Origin: Trichoplax adhaerens
Lineage: Eukaryota > Placozoa > Uniplacotomia > Trichoplacea > Trichoplacidae
NCBI RefSeq assembly: GCF_000150275.1
Contig: NW_002060944.1
Span: forward strand, 7,578,735 to 7,642,734
Length of the DNA stretch: 64,000 nt
Reading direction: 5' to 3'
Every line of letters starts with the position of its first letter. The stretch's first letter is position 1. The notes beneath the pieces were generated by a model. That model was not told where the DNA came from, did not search any database, and saw only the letters and a list, made by a program, of their open reading frames with translations. Shown piece after piece: positions 24,900 through 37,477 of the stretch. The translations under genes were made by a program, and so were the position numbers.

Positions 24900-26160
24900 G
24901 ATCATGTCACCCTTTAGGTCCAACGTATCTGTCATGGCAGCCGCTCGATGAGGCCATCTTCAGGATAGTACAATCAAGCAGCAAACTAACTTAGCTTACA
25001 CTTTTGGCCATCAACAGTTGGTTACTGATAGTTCTTGCGTAGTAGTCTCTTTCATTCGTATTTTAGTCGCTTAATATTATTCAGTTAGTTTAGTCAGTGC
25101 TCATTCTGTGTATGTCATCCGATCGTGCAATCGCTTGAGAAGTAATGTTCGTCCTGTCTCAGGTGATATTATTTCTGCACTGTACTATACTGTAGAGTAG
25201 CGGAGAAGCGAACATGTCATGTCACCCTTTATTTGGCCAAAACCTATCTGCAATGATTGCCACTTGATTAGGCCATATTTAGGATGGGTTAAGCAAGTAG
25301 CCAAATAGTTCAGTTTGCACTTTTGGCCATATTATCCAGTTAGTTTAGCTCATTCTGTGTATGCCATCCGATCGTACAATCGCAAATCGCTTGAGAAGTA
25401 ATATGAGTCACTGTCTTAGGTGACATTATTTCTGCACTGTACACTACTCTACATGTGTATATTACACTATTATCGAGGTGAAAAAATCCAAAGGGAATGT
25501 CACCCTTTAGGGCGAACGCGTCTGCAATGACTACCACTTTATGAGGCGATATTCAATCAAGCAGCAAGATAGTTCAGCTTGCACTTTCTGGCCATCAACA
25601 GTTATTGATAGTCACTGAGTAGTAGTCTCTTTCATTGGTGTTTTAGTCGTTGTTAAGCATAGTTGCTGAACATTATTCAGTTTGTCGGTGCTCATTCTGC
25701 GCAGTCATTCGATCGGACAATTGCTTTGAGAGGTCATGTTAACACCACGGTCTTGGGTGACATTATTTCTGCACTGTACTCTACTGTACAGTATGATAAA
25801 AGGGAAAAAAATCCAACGGGTAATGTCACTCTTTGATGGATGACGTATCTGTTCTAGACTGCAACTGGCACTTTATTAGGCAATATTCATTCATGATGGT
25901 TGAATCCAGTAGGAAAATAGTCCGCTTGTACTTTTGGCCATCAACACTTATTGATTGTCGCTGAGTAGTAGTCTCTTTCATTGGTGTTTCAGTCGTTTTA
26001 ACTCTTATTTAGTCAGTGAGTTACTTAGTGGTCATTCTGTGTCGTAGCCATCCGATCGTACAATCGCTTGAGAAGTAATGTTAGCCATTGCCTTCAAGGG
26101 GGTGACATCATTTCTGCATTTAGTCAGTACTGCAGAAGGGGAAAAAGTCCAACGGCTACA
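24900..26160. repeat. Four-copy tandem repeat, period about 280-325 bp
   Basis: Copies begin at the 'tgtcaccctttagg' block near 24905, 25219, 25498 and 25822. Each continues with 'ggccatcaacag', 'gtagtagtctctttcatt-gt-ttttagtcg', 'cattctgtgta-gtcatccgatcgtacaatcgcttgagaagtaatgtt' and 'gtgacattatttctgcactgtac'. A fifth partial copy ends near 26125. The repeat includes a GTAC palindrome at its end. Open frames across it are short and not shared between copies. Between the ten-copy array and this one (24590-24900) I see no exon. Confidence 0.85.
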
Positions 26161-26659
26161 GTACAGTGTACTGTACAGTCCACTAAGTACAGTGCTATTG
26201 GACAAGTGATTATAGTAGGGTGTATCATACATGCATTCAAGCGCATACAATACACCAGTTAAATAGACGACTACAAAAAACTGTATACTTGTCATTCTAC
26301 AGTACAAAGCGGCATTGTATAAAAGTACTTTAGCAAGCAACAATTTCCTTTTTCAAAGCAAAAGTGGAGACAGTCCTGAATTTCAAAATGGCTAATTTCC
26401 CTTACAGCTGCGTTCGAAATAGCTTAGGAGCGTTAAATGTACTCTATATGGTAGGTTGTTTTCGACTAGAGGTTAATGATTGATGGTTGTCAACATGATG
26501 GATAGCGTAATAATGTCTCTTGCTGTTAATAAACTACCAAAAGGTGTTGATTTGAACACGATGAGTCATGGTGTCGAATGGCGACAATCATCATCAAGTG
26601 GATTGTATTCAGGGGATAACGGCTACATTAGCAAGTTTCCATCATTGACTACTATCCTT

Positions 26660-27350
26660 TACGTCTTCTATCTTTCAGTATGATTCTCTCACTCTTTATG
26701 CATTGATTGATGGTAGCAACGACTTGATGCGATGTCGCCAAATAGGCCATAGATAATCATCAATTAGACATCATTACTACAGTAGCGATGACATAATTGC
26801 TTTCGACGATGGAGAACATGCCGACTGTACAGTACTGGAGAAGAAATGATGAATAGGATTGTACACTAGTATTCTCTCTTCGCCATACATTCATTTTTCT
26901 CTTAGCTTTCTTCTAATGCAACATTATAGAGGTAAAAAAACAGTCTACACTTCCGTGCTAGCAGGCCACTCTTGTAGTTGACTAGACGTACAGTAGTAGT
27001 CCAATAGACTGGAGACAATCGTTTTCTGTAGGAGCGCGTAATGAGATTAGAAATGGAGAGAACACCGGCTATCGAAGAAATCGACATCCATGGATCAACG
27101 ACTAGAATTCTCTTCTCTATCGATTAATTTCTCTTTGACGGCAGCAACTACTTTTGCTAGATGTAACGCAATATACCGCAGATTATTATTTTATACAGTC
27201 AGTGTTGTAACAATTCCTGAATTGCTTTCCGTTAGGGAGAAAATGCCTAGTATCGACATCAATTTTGATAAACGGCTGTTCTTTTCTCTTCTCTAAAAAT
27301 GATGGGTTAATTTTCTCTTATTGGTAGCAACTAGACGTACTAGCGTATTC
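26660..27350. repeat. Degenerate tandem repeats, about 170-230 bp
   Basis: Blocks 'attctctcttc', then 'ttgatg-tagcaact' and 'gagaaaatgcc--tatcgacatc', recur with copies starting near 26688, 26873, 27107 and 27278. The repeats stop about 170 bp before the first tetraspanin exon I can define. They may cover its promoter or first exon. Confidence 0.5.
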
Positions 27351-27523
27351 TACCGTACATTTTGTGTCTAGAGGTAGCATAGATACTGTGTCATACCGTA
27401 GCGATGAGATGGTTACTTTTGTTCTAAAGAGAATAAGAACTGTACAAGAGATCCATCCAAATGGATATAAATTGATAAATGATGTAATGATTTTTTCAAT
27501 ATTCTTTCTACAATTATATATAG

Positions 27524-30380
27524 ATCATTGGCCTAGTCATCTTAGGCGTAGCGGGTTATGCTCGTGGTGTTGCAAAATTTACAAGCTTAGCAGCTTTAGG
27601 AGCTCTAGTCGCTGTTGGCGTCATTTTACTCCTCATCGCCATTATTGGTTTTGTTGCAGCTATTAAACACCATCAAATTTTACTTTTTATGGTATCCAAA
27701 ATCAATATTAGCGACCGCAATCGTTACGTGTCTAGTAGACATAACCTTTATACTCAGTAAATGATGAAATCTCCTACTAATGTTTTTGAAATAATCCACA
27801 ATGCACTTGATAATTTGACATTGGAAACAATTGTTTCGCTAGAAAGTACAATGCCCAATTAATATTCGTTTCATTGCTTTTTGTTTATGTGCAGGATAGC
27901 CAGTTTGTTCTTGATTTGATAAGTTATAAGTATGTTCCTAGATAATCCAACTTTTCCATAGTATCTACTGCACATTACTGTAGTAATGTAGTTTAGCCCA
28001 CTGCATAATTTCGTCAGTTTAACGACGTCGATATTGTACAGAATTACAACAAGAATCTCACTACAGCCAAGTTATTATTCTTACTTTACTGTTGACGAGA
28101 CTGGAAATGATAGCTATAAATCCTCCATGCATTTCTCATCATATGACTCTTGAATGATTTTGATACAAATTAGCCAAGTTACGTTAATTATCTTTGGAAA
28201 ATGACAGAGTCAAAATCTTACTGTAGATAACCCAATTCTGTTATTTTAGATAAGATTTTAGAAAAATCCGAGTAGTCTTGTAGAATAAAATTAACGTAAA
28301 AAGGTGAATAATAGCTGATTTGATGCTACACATATTGACCGTACCTCACTACTCAAGCTAACGGGTTAAGATATTCAAATGATCAAACAACCATTGAATA
28401 GCTTAACTTAACTTAATCACAATACAAATAAAGTACCATTAAGTTAAAAATACGTTACTATTCACTCATATTGTATAGGACTTATTGTATGCTTAGAATC
28501 AAAATAGAACTGATTTTTTGGGTAAACTTTCAAATGCTTTTACTAATTAATATTAGCAGGTACTGTAGTCGCAAGTACCTGCAAATAGTTGTAGTACACT
28601 TTTCGCACAAATCAGTTCTTCATACTTTATTGAATACCAATTGGTATCGGCCATTCTGAAATAGACGTAATTATCCACATTTGCATCTACTTGCAGATCC
28701 CCGCTTTAAAACTAGATGCGTACTCTTTTGCCTGATTGACGCCATATACAGTAATTATGCATTGAATAGGGTAGTATAGATTATGCCTAATAATTACATA
28801 AAAATCAATTCTACTGCTTTGCTATACAATAAATGGTCAATTTAGTAGGTGCAACTGATTGTACTGGTGTAGTACACAAGTGCACCTGTGTTTGGCTCAG
28901 TCAAGATGGTAGCCTTCAAAAAATGTAGGCTTTTACAGTATCATGTAAAACTATTTTCAATCTAATATTTAGTAATACAGTACACTACAGTTGGGGATAG
29001 AGTTAGTTACTTGTATTATTCTCTATAAATTGTTATTCCATCAACTCATTATCATTACCCTTGTGATCAATTAAAATCATGCTGTATACTTTTTTCCCTT
29101 AACGCTTGCTTTTGCTTACTCTCAGTACATGATCTTCATGTCATTACTGTTTATCATCGATTTCGCAATCTCCATCGCTGCATTGGCGTTGAACCAACAG
29201 CAACAGAAGGATCTGCTCAGTAAGGCTTACGATGGTCTTACCCCTGAAGACAAAACAGCGTTACACAACCGTCTCAAATGTTGTGGATTTAACAATAGCA
29301 CCAATATTGATTGCCCGTCTGTTAGTATTGTATTTAATTAATATTGTTAGATAAAGTGATTAACTATGGCTTAAAAATAGAAAACTTTTTAGTGATAGAT
29401 TCCAATCGTAGAGATTGGCATTATTAACTATGAACAAATTTAGTAGATACTTAAGAAATACAAATGCAATTAGTCTATAACTACAATTGGAGTTAAATAA
29501 GTCCTATCGTATAGTCTCATGATAATAGTAATGTTGTTATAAAAGTCTCTACATAGTGTTTATTTTAAAATTAAATTTATCGGTACAATGGTTGAAAAAA
29601 GTTTTTACTCTCAAATCAACCTGAAAAAATTATTGATTCCTTTTTTTTACAACATATTTGATAGAGCTGCGACAATAGCTGTAAAACATGCTATAATGTC
29701 GTTAAAGAGCCTATTGCATTAGCGCTTAAAGCCGGTGGTGGAGTCGGATTATTTTTCTCCTTTACCTTTGTAAGTAATATCACGTAATGTATCATATAAA
29801 ATAGTACTTCTAGGTATACAATGCGCTACTCTACAGTACAAGCCCTACTACGTGAAAAGTACTCTTGATAAATTCTAGATTTAATGATTTTATTTATATA
29901 GTAGTAAGCAATTGTTAGATTGAAAAGTCATTTAATCCCTTATTACAGCAATATATACTAGAAATCATATTCAATAATGCAAATATTTAACTGTAACAAT
30001 TGAATTAATTAGTTTTTCCTACCGCCGTAGCTTAACCCTAAACTCGCTTTAGAAACTTAAATTATTAAAAATTAAATTGTAATAAAATATTTAATTATCA
30101 TACTTCAATGAAATACTGTTGTTTAATAAAGTAGAAACTATATAAATTATCGACTTATGTAGCAATATACTGTAGCTATTTAATTTTTTAGAACCTGCCT
30201 ACATATTTTCCCATCCGATTATTTTTATTGAACTACATATCGAGTCTTCTAAGCTATTATCATACGTGTTATAAGTAAATTAACATAAGTTTTCAATTTA
30301 CTCTTTAGTTCCTGGCTATATATTTTGCGAGGCAATTTCGCAATTTGAAGGACCCTCGATCTAGCGACTCATTCTTGTAG
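27524..30380 (+). CDS. Tetraspanin of the TSPAN13/TSPAN31 type (first exon not found)
   Basis: Four-span membrane organiser. Exons 27524-27691, 29126-29320, 29665-29769 and 30309-30380 join in phase 0. The first begins inside span 1 (IIGLVILGVAGYARG); span 2 contains VGVILLLIAIIGFVAAIKHH, a close match to TSPAN13/31. Exon 2 has span 3, ALNQQQQKDLL and then the large-loop CCG signature in NRLKCCGFNN. Exon 3 carries further loop cysteines (SCDNSCKTC) and the start of span 4 with GGVGLFFSFTF. The C-terminus RNLKDPRSSDSFL parallels the RNQKDPRANPSAFL ending of human TSPAN13 and TSPAN31, which supports this subfamily over others. The loop is short, as is usual for this subgroup. A first exon with the start codon and the expected N-terminal cysteine motif should lie upstream, but I could not place it among the repeats. 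Confidence 0.88.
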
Positions 30381-30791
30381 AATCGTAGTGATTGATTGGT
30401 TAATTACTTCCTATTATTTGTCATCTATATCAACTACAGCTAATAGTTTTATCGATTATATATGTAACGGATTTCAACCTCTCATTTCCAGTGATTCTAA
30501 TTTTTGGCGAAATTTCAATACCTTGTAAGGTCGTGAAATGTAAAGGTTAATAAACGAATTATGCTGTCTTTGAACTGTTCTAATATAACAGCTGAACATT
30601 TCTTACAGTAATAATCGTATTGACACACGAAATGAGTACGCCCTAATTGTGCAACTTCTACTAGTAATAAAATGTATAGAAAAAGATATTTAGTTGTGAT
30701 ATTGGTACAGTCAAGCCTATCAATAAAGCCCTAATCTCTATGAAGATTTATAGCAAACAACATCCTTGTCTTTTTAATTTTGCCTATAAAG

Positions 30792-30975
30792 AAGCGGTGT
30801 TAAAAAAGTACGGAACAATTTCAAAGATAGTTTTAATGGATTTCAGAAGGATACATTTGGAAGTTTATTGCCACGCATGATCCCTAGAAAAGCATATCTG
30901 CGTATGGCACCAAGTTATTTAAGACGTGCTAGATTTATCATAAGCAGTAAGCAGCCAAAAAAAGTCAAATTTTGA
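30792..30975 (+). other. Possible terminal exon of a small unidentified gene
   Basis: A pyrimidine-rich stretch ending in AG near 30790 is followed by about 60 open codons to a TGA at 30973-30975. The predicted peptide is basic and ends in QPKKVKF; it contains KDTFGSLLPRMIPRKAY and RMAPSYLRRARF. I do not recognise it. A second frame on the same strand (30738-30878) is also open, from an ATG. The segment lies between the tetraspanin stop and the eRF3 stop. No upstream exons were convincingly linked to it, so it may be a chance open frame or a remnant. Confidence 0.25.
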
Positions 30976-31968
30976 ATAAGAAAAGAAATTTATTTCAATT
31001 ATCGTCTGTGCTGTGTTCGCGATCCATTACATTGTGCTCTGTACACTGTATACGATATCGGTTCCAACGCGATCACATAAAATCCTTGTCACTACAGCAT
31101 CTGTCTGTAATGACGTAACTCTTATAGCCATTTAGTAAAGTAAGCAATTATTGGAAATCTAAGTTAGCAGCAACAGCAGTTATTATTTTCTTGTTTACAA
31201 TTTTTAAAATGTTAAATTTTACGACATACCCGTAAGATAGTTTACGTTTCGAAATCATGTCGGCAAAGTCTTCGTACAGTAATTTGTCTAATTCGAATGA
31301 TGCTACACTTCTTGATTTAGAATTAAACAGCTTCTATAATTGTACTACAATGGCTAATTACGCTCAGAATAGCATTTTATGTTGATATTAGTCTAGACGT
31401 TGTGCCAATTCTGGAAGAAAGTTATTCGCTTTCGTATCAAAAAATCACATCAAAGAACTTCAATACCCAACATATCGCAGTTCAAGATCCATGAATAAGG
31501 AGATTACTAATAGACTGGATACATGTAACACTGGATAACTAGTATATTTGATGCGTATAACAACACTTAGTCTATGTTATATACGCGTAATTTTCGTTCA
31601 ATGACCTGAAATATTTGCAATTACAATACCGAACACATTGAGTCATTACACGCCAATCATATCTATTCAAGTGCTGGTAATGACGATAACAGCCTGAGAA
31701 CTTATTATGATTCCTCCTAGATCTAGTTCTACAATATCATATTTGCTATCAGTTCGAAAATATTCTCAAAATTCAAACAAATAATATTTAAACTTTATGT
31801 GCTAGAAGTTACGTGCTTAACCATCAAGCAATTTCTTACCAAAGTAAAGATGTTCGAAACATCATTAGCACTTTGGTACGATAAGCGCGACCGTTAAAAT
31901 TTTTCGTTAGTAGTTCTATTTAGTTACTGAGTAAACTAACTAAAGTTAATAAGTCTTGCTTTTAATGA
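30976..31968. other. Spacer downstream of eRF3 with no clear gene
   Basis: AT-rich DNA. It has a 42-codon ATG-started frame at about 31258-31386, rich in Ser and Asn, that I cannot connect to any splice-consistent partner. It should contain the eRF3 3' untranslated region. No repeats stand out. Confidence 0.5.
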
Positions 31969-34900
31969 TTAAAATTCATCCTTCAGTTTCAATACTTTAC
32001 CAATTGCGAGTAGTTTTACCTAATAATTAGGAAGCGCACTTGATATTAGATGTTTACCTTATAAAATTTACTAATGCCTACAATAGGATATTGAAAACTT
32101 ATTCGTGTCTATACAATGTCGCGATTTATCTTATGCACTGTATCAAAATATTTTGAATATATTACTTTACCTTCATCACGAAGTGTGAATCGACCCATTT
32201 GTGGAAATTCTTGAAAGGTTTCTAAGCATATTACGCCAGCTGTTTGAAGGCGAGCAATAACAATTTGATCTTGTTTCACAAATCTATTGAAATGGACAAT
32301 TTCTTCATGAAAAAGCTATAATCTGCGTATGAGTACTATACATATTGATATTACCTTGGCTTCCCCTTTTGTTTCTGGCCAGTTCTCCTATCAACGAGGC
32401 CAAGTAAAGCCTACAAAAAGGACACAGCAGCATCATTAGGTACACTACAATCTGATAGCGTTATTGCCACTTCCTATTCGATGACAAAAAATTACTGTGA
32501 AATTTACCACAATAGTAACTTCTTCGACACATGCGTGGATATGGAGCACTGCCATGTAACCAGCACAAATGATAGATTTGTGTTCTATAATTACAATCTG
32601 TAAAACAGGAAATAAATACTGTGATTCTAATAACAACACGATTCAACCTAGGATATGAAATATCTTGATAAAAAAGTTTACCTGTGCATCAAATGTCTTA
32701 CCAACATGACAAAGAGAATCGGCCTGGCAAAGGCAGAAGCCTGGCGATACATCCTGATTGAACAATTAAATCTTAGCTATCAAGCTGGCGTAATTTCTAT
32801 TCTCAGATACAACACGTTGACCTTATCTTACCTCTTCTTCAACTCCCTTCAGTTTAAGTTTAATATTCTGACCAGTGTACGCTTTTTGCTCTTCTTCATC
32901 ATTACGGTATATTTGTAATATTTCTACGGATGCCTGATTCATTTTGAATAATTGGTCCAAACTTTTTAATATATTCAGGTAATATCTTAGACTGTGTTAT
33001 TAATTTTAAATCATTCATTCAAAGTTAACCTTGTTCGGCATTAAGATCAATTGTGACCCCTTTGATAATTTTCCCGATTCTAATTTACCCATTACGATAG
33101 TTCCCATATCCTAAAAATTGTTGAATTTTGTTATAATTATAAGGAGCTGTAAAGGCTACTAAACGTCGACGGTGCCGTTACCTTATAGCGATCGATTACA
33201 GGAAATTTAACAGGGCCATCATCATGCCTTGAAATCGATGGTAGCTCATTCAGGTATGACAGTAAAGGGTCACCACTATTCAAAAAAGCAAAACATAATT
33301 ATGACCATATTACAAGAAATACGCTTTCTGTTACAGGTAATAATCTACCTCCACCATGTGCAAGATTGCTTATCTACAGGATCACGTAAATTAGCACCAG
33401 TAAGGCCAGAAATGGGAATAAAGTGAATATCTAATTGAATGCATTAACACACACATGAGAAAATTGAATGCTAGCTAGCATACAAAGTGTACATAGTAAA
33501 TTGAAAATATTGACTATTTACCGGATTTTTTATTAAAGCCGGCCTTTTTAAGGAAAGGTATAAGTTTCGTTTCACATTCTTCGTACCTGATTGTGATAAA
33601 ATCATATCTTCACAATGTGCAAGATATATATATATATATAACAAAATGCTATAGCTTTCACTAACCGTTGCTGCGACCATTGAACAGTTGGGTCATCCAT
33701 TTTATTAACTAAAACTATCAAATGCTTTACTCCGGCAGTTTTCGCTAACATGGCATGCTCTCTACAATACATAGTGCACAATTAATAATTAATAAATGTT
33801 AGCTAGACGAGTTTTTGCTACGACAGCCTCTTTCTGGGAGTTATTATAACGGATAATAAGTTACCGTGTTTGGCCTCCTCTTTCGAAACCAGTCTCAAAT
33901 TCGCCTTTACGAGCAGAAATTACTAATATACCAATGTCAGCTTGTGCGGCTCCACCTATCATGTTAGGAACAAAACTTTTATGTCCTGGTGCATCTAATA
34001 TAGTGAATTCTTTGTTCTCTGTTTCGAAAGTTGCTCTTCCAACTTCTACAGTTTTTCCCTATGAAAAGAATGTAAGAAAAATGACTCATACATAACTGTT
34101 GCCAAATGTACATGAAAAGAAGTAACAAAGAGATATGCGACATTCTGTATTATGTAACAGTGTGGATGGTGCGATTCACGGCAAATTACCTTTTCTCTTT
34201 CTTCTGAATTGGTATCAAGTGCCCATGATAAATACCTTATTATAATCAAGAGTAATACAATGTCAAATATCGTTCTTGGATGCTACAAAAAATATTTTTA
34301 GAAATTATAATATAATTACCAGCTTTCCCTATTTTTTTCCTTTGCCTCCTTTTCATATTTCTCCAAAGTTCTTTTATCTACTTGCCCAGTTAAGAATCTG
34401 ATACAAGATTTGGTACAAAATTTTATCTGATTGGATACCTCTATAATAAGCTTACACGGCAAGATACAGTATAAGGAGCAATAGTACTACTTTATATCCC
34501 ATAGAATATAATTAAATTGTATGAAATAGCCAGGCTTTAATGTAATTTACTAATCTAGATGCTATATTTTACACAACTTACAATAAATGCCCTCCAATTG
34601 TTGATTTGCCAGCATCTGAAAATAAGAACATTAACATTTCACATATTGAAAACAGAATAAGACTAAGCAATAAGTGATGGAAGATATCATACTATATTCA
34701 AAATTCCACCTTTTCTACTTAAATAGTACAGTCACAAAACTGAGCCTGAACTTACCGACATGGCCAATAAAAATAACATTGATATGTTCTTTTTTCGGCC
34801 CTAAGTTCACTTCAGGTTCAGGCTTTGATACCTCCTCTGTACAAATATAATGTCAGTCCTATTTATTCTAGTTTAAATGCTGTCAAATTTATGTGTAGAT

Positions 34901-37214
34901 GATTCACTGATTAGCAATGCATATATGCGACATAGTTACCCGCTGGTTTGCATTCAATTTTTTGTTCCTGGGTTTGAGGTTCTTCCTTAGCTTTATCTTG
35001 GACAATTTCTTCATTCGGTTCTGTTTGCATTACGATTAAGAATGGATGTATCTAGTTAATCATGTTACTGGTGCACATTTGATCGAATTTTAGATTGTCT
35101 ATAAAGTATCTTTAAACAATAATTATTGCAATTTGAATTGATATCCAAAAGTAATAAGCAAGACTATCTCTTTCATCGATCGAATATAAAATGCTATTAC
35201 TGATATAAGATAAATTAATGGTTGAAAATTATTTTGTTGATTGTGATCTTTGATAATTACAGCAAACAGCAGGAAGTAGTAAGGATTCGACATTTAGCTA
35301 GACAAGATTTAAGTTAATACTGTATCTTTGGACGTATTGTCATTTTATGGTATCCAATTCTCCATTCAATTATTATACCTTAGAATATGCAGCAATAGAA
35401 GATATGTCAGCAAACGTAGACTAATTTGTATAATATAGTAATTGGCATTAATGTATCGCTGGGTTATGTTTCCGATTGGCCACCAATAAAGTCCATTGCA
35501 AATATGACCTTACATCTTTATCATCTAGCATTAATTTAACCATATACAGTGACACTAACCCGTTTTGACGTCTGATGCAACAGCTTCATCGGCAACTGTG
35601 GTGGATTCAGTAGAGTTGTCTACTGCCGGTTCAGCAGCTACAGGCATTGGTTCTTTAAATAGAATTGAAAAAATGCTCATCTTAGTATTGACAAATACAG
35701 CACAAGATAGAAGCACAATGAATAATGGATAAACTACACAATCCATCAATAAACTTCCGTCAGTATTATAATGTAACTATTACTGTCCATTGGAGGCTAT
35801 ATTTACATGCAACATTGGTAGATACGTGCTCTTGTTACAATTTCATATGCCTGTTCTACATTGCATTATTGATATAAGTACAGTAGAGTATACTGCCAGG
35901 AATGATGGAGACAATAGAAGTCGGTGTACTACTGTAGTATAATATCCTAGGAACAAAACAAGTTGCATAGCATGTAAAATGGCATCATTAGAGTGTTGGT
36001 AGACTATGTGTAGTATTGTATATTCATCTTTCTATCGGACATAGAGTATACTACACTGTCTATTGGGTATATTACTATCAAGACGATTTTGATAGCACTC
36101 ATGGTTAGTTCATTTGGTTGTCCATGATGTTGGTTCATGAAAGGTCTTGCAGTAGGATCCTGCTGAGCGATAGCACGATATAGTATGTATAGTCCAAAGC
36201 AGTAGTAACTATGTATTTGTGAAGAAGGTTTGTAGCAGGTGTACAACTAGAGTAGACTAATCCTCCAATTGAATGTACCGTGTATATGGAAAGATTGAAT
36301 TCATACTTTTAGGAGGAGGAAAGATCAGACATCAAGATTGCTGCTGTCGTCCATGGCAGCGTACCAGTCCGGTACGGTATCCTACGCCTGTAAGCATCCG
36401 TACGGTACTGGATGGATGGTACCAGACGTAGAGTACAGCCAAAGGAATACTGTACTGCGTCTTTGAACCGTCAAGCCTGTGAACAGGTGCAGTACCACAT
36501 TGACAAAACACATGGGTCCGACTGAGATTGGATTGATTGGGATAACTAATACAGGCCCACTGCCTTCATTGAATGGTTTTCAATCGTTGCTTTGAAACAA
36601 TTTCCAATTGAAAAGAAATTCTTGACTAGGATGACTTGAATGCCAGTAGTAGAGCAAAGATGAATTAGGGACTACAGTGATTGGATTACTTTAAGGGATA
36701 TTTTGTTGGTGTAGCAAGGATAAAAGCAATGGACATTTTGCCATGGAGTGTCTTGTACTAGTAGCGTCACGATGGAAGTGATGGCTTTTTAGGGGGGTTC
36801 ACTTTCATTGCTTTGCAAAATGAGCGCTAACAACAAAACGTGCATATCCAGCATAAAATACATCATGTTCTGAAGCTAAGAATAGCATCCATTCTGATGT
36901 AGACTAACATTATAACGGTTGATTGTACATAAAGTCAGTTTAGCATCAAGGAATTTGGACATGATCGGGTAGTTTGTGATTGGGCAATGATTATGAATCC
37001 AAATGGGGTCATAGTACAGTAAGAGAAGTAAAATTGAATCATCCTTACCCGAAGCTTTGAGAAATGTTGGAACGAAAGGTTTAGCCTTAGGATTAGGCAC
37101 AAAAGGTCGTGCATTGACGTTGAGATTTTTGAAGGCATTGGCGGCCTGGTCACCATCATTGACAGTAGGGCCTGGATCAGCCACGGAATCCCACGAATCC
37201 GGTGGATTAGACAT
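31969..37214 (-). CDS. GSPT1: Eukaryotic release factor 3, GTP-binding subunit
   Basis: GTPase partner of eRF1 in translation termination. Twenty phase-consistent exons give 564 residues: 37049-37214, 35560-35652, 34940-35020, 34756-34836, 34582-34615, 34320-34397, 34190-34235, 33865-34058, 33666-33761, 33522-33586, 33349-33430, 33182-33275, 33030-33110, 32832-32933, 32682-32753, 32508-32597, 32355-32410, 32171-32283, 32058-32077 and 31969-32019. Residues 31-54 hold two overlapping PAM2 motifs for poly(A)-binding protein: [10 protein letters not shown], then [10 protein letters not shown]. An acidic Glu/Pro/Gln-rich linker follows. The G domain has GHVGDAGKST-type P-loop residues (written across a splice as FIGHV + DAGKST), [12 protein letters not shown] and VNKMDD. 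The two beta-barrel domains end with MGRFTLRDE. The last 20-nt exon is weak: the conserved ending is better matched if it is skipped and one base removed. Intron 1 is 1.4 kb. Divergent from the WIPI gene. Confidence 0.95.
33622..33642. repeat. (TA)n microsatellite in an eRF3 intron
   Basis: Nine or so TA dinucleotides in a row, between the exons at 33522-33586 and 33666-33761. Likely length-variable. Confidence 0.9.
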
Positions 37215-37451
37215 TTTGGTAATTTCTAGTATAGATTGCAGTCACGGTTTTCACTACAACAATAAGAGTCGTCGCCTAACAAAGGGTATCTTAATGAAAC
37301 GGATTTGATCTCCTTTACTGATGGAATTGGAGCCCAAATGCAATCATATAGTACTTAAGACTGCTAAATGCCAACACGAAGACTGTCCACTTTTCAACGT
37401 GATCGTTGCCAGGCCTCGGTACTACTGTATGGATGTGCTTTACGGCCAATG

Positions 37452-37477
37452 TTCTCTCTCTCTCTCTCTCTCTCTCC
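37452..37477 (+). repeat. (CT)n microsatellite
   Basis: Thirteen consecutive CT dinucleotides about 240 bp upstream of the eRF3 start codon, in the shared divergent spacer. On the eRF3 strand it reads as GA repeats, so it could be a GAGA-type promoter element, but this is only inference. Confidence 0.95.

Noticed and set aside
35555-35749. Minus-strand frame with an N-terminal hydrophobic segment
   Set aside because: Only 35560-35652 is an eRF3 exon; the hydrophobic N-terminal part is intron sequence upstream of the acceptor.
36004-36246. 80-codon minus-strand frame in eRF3 intron 1
   Set aside because: No family resemblance, lies wholly inside a phase-defined intron, and contains no conserved motif.
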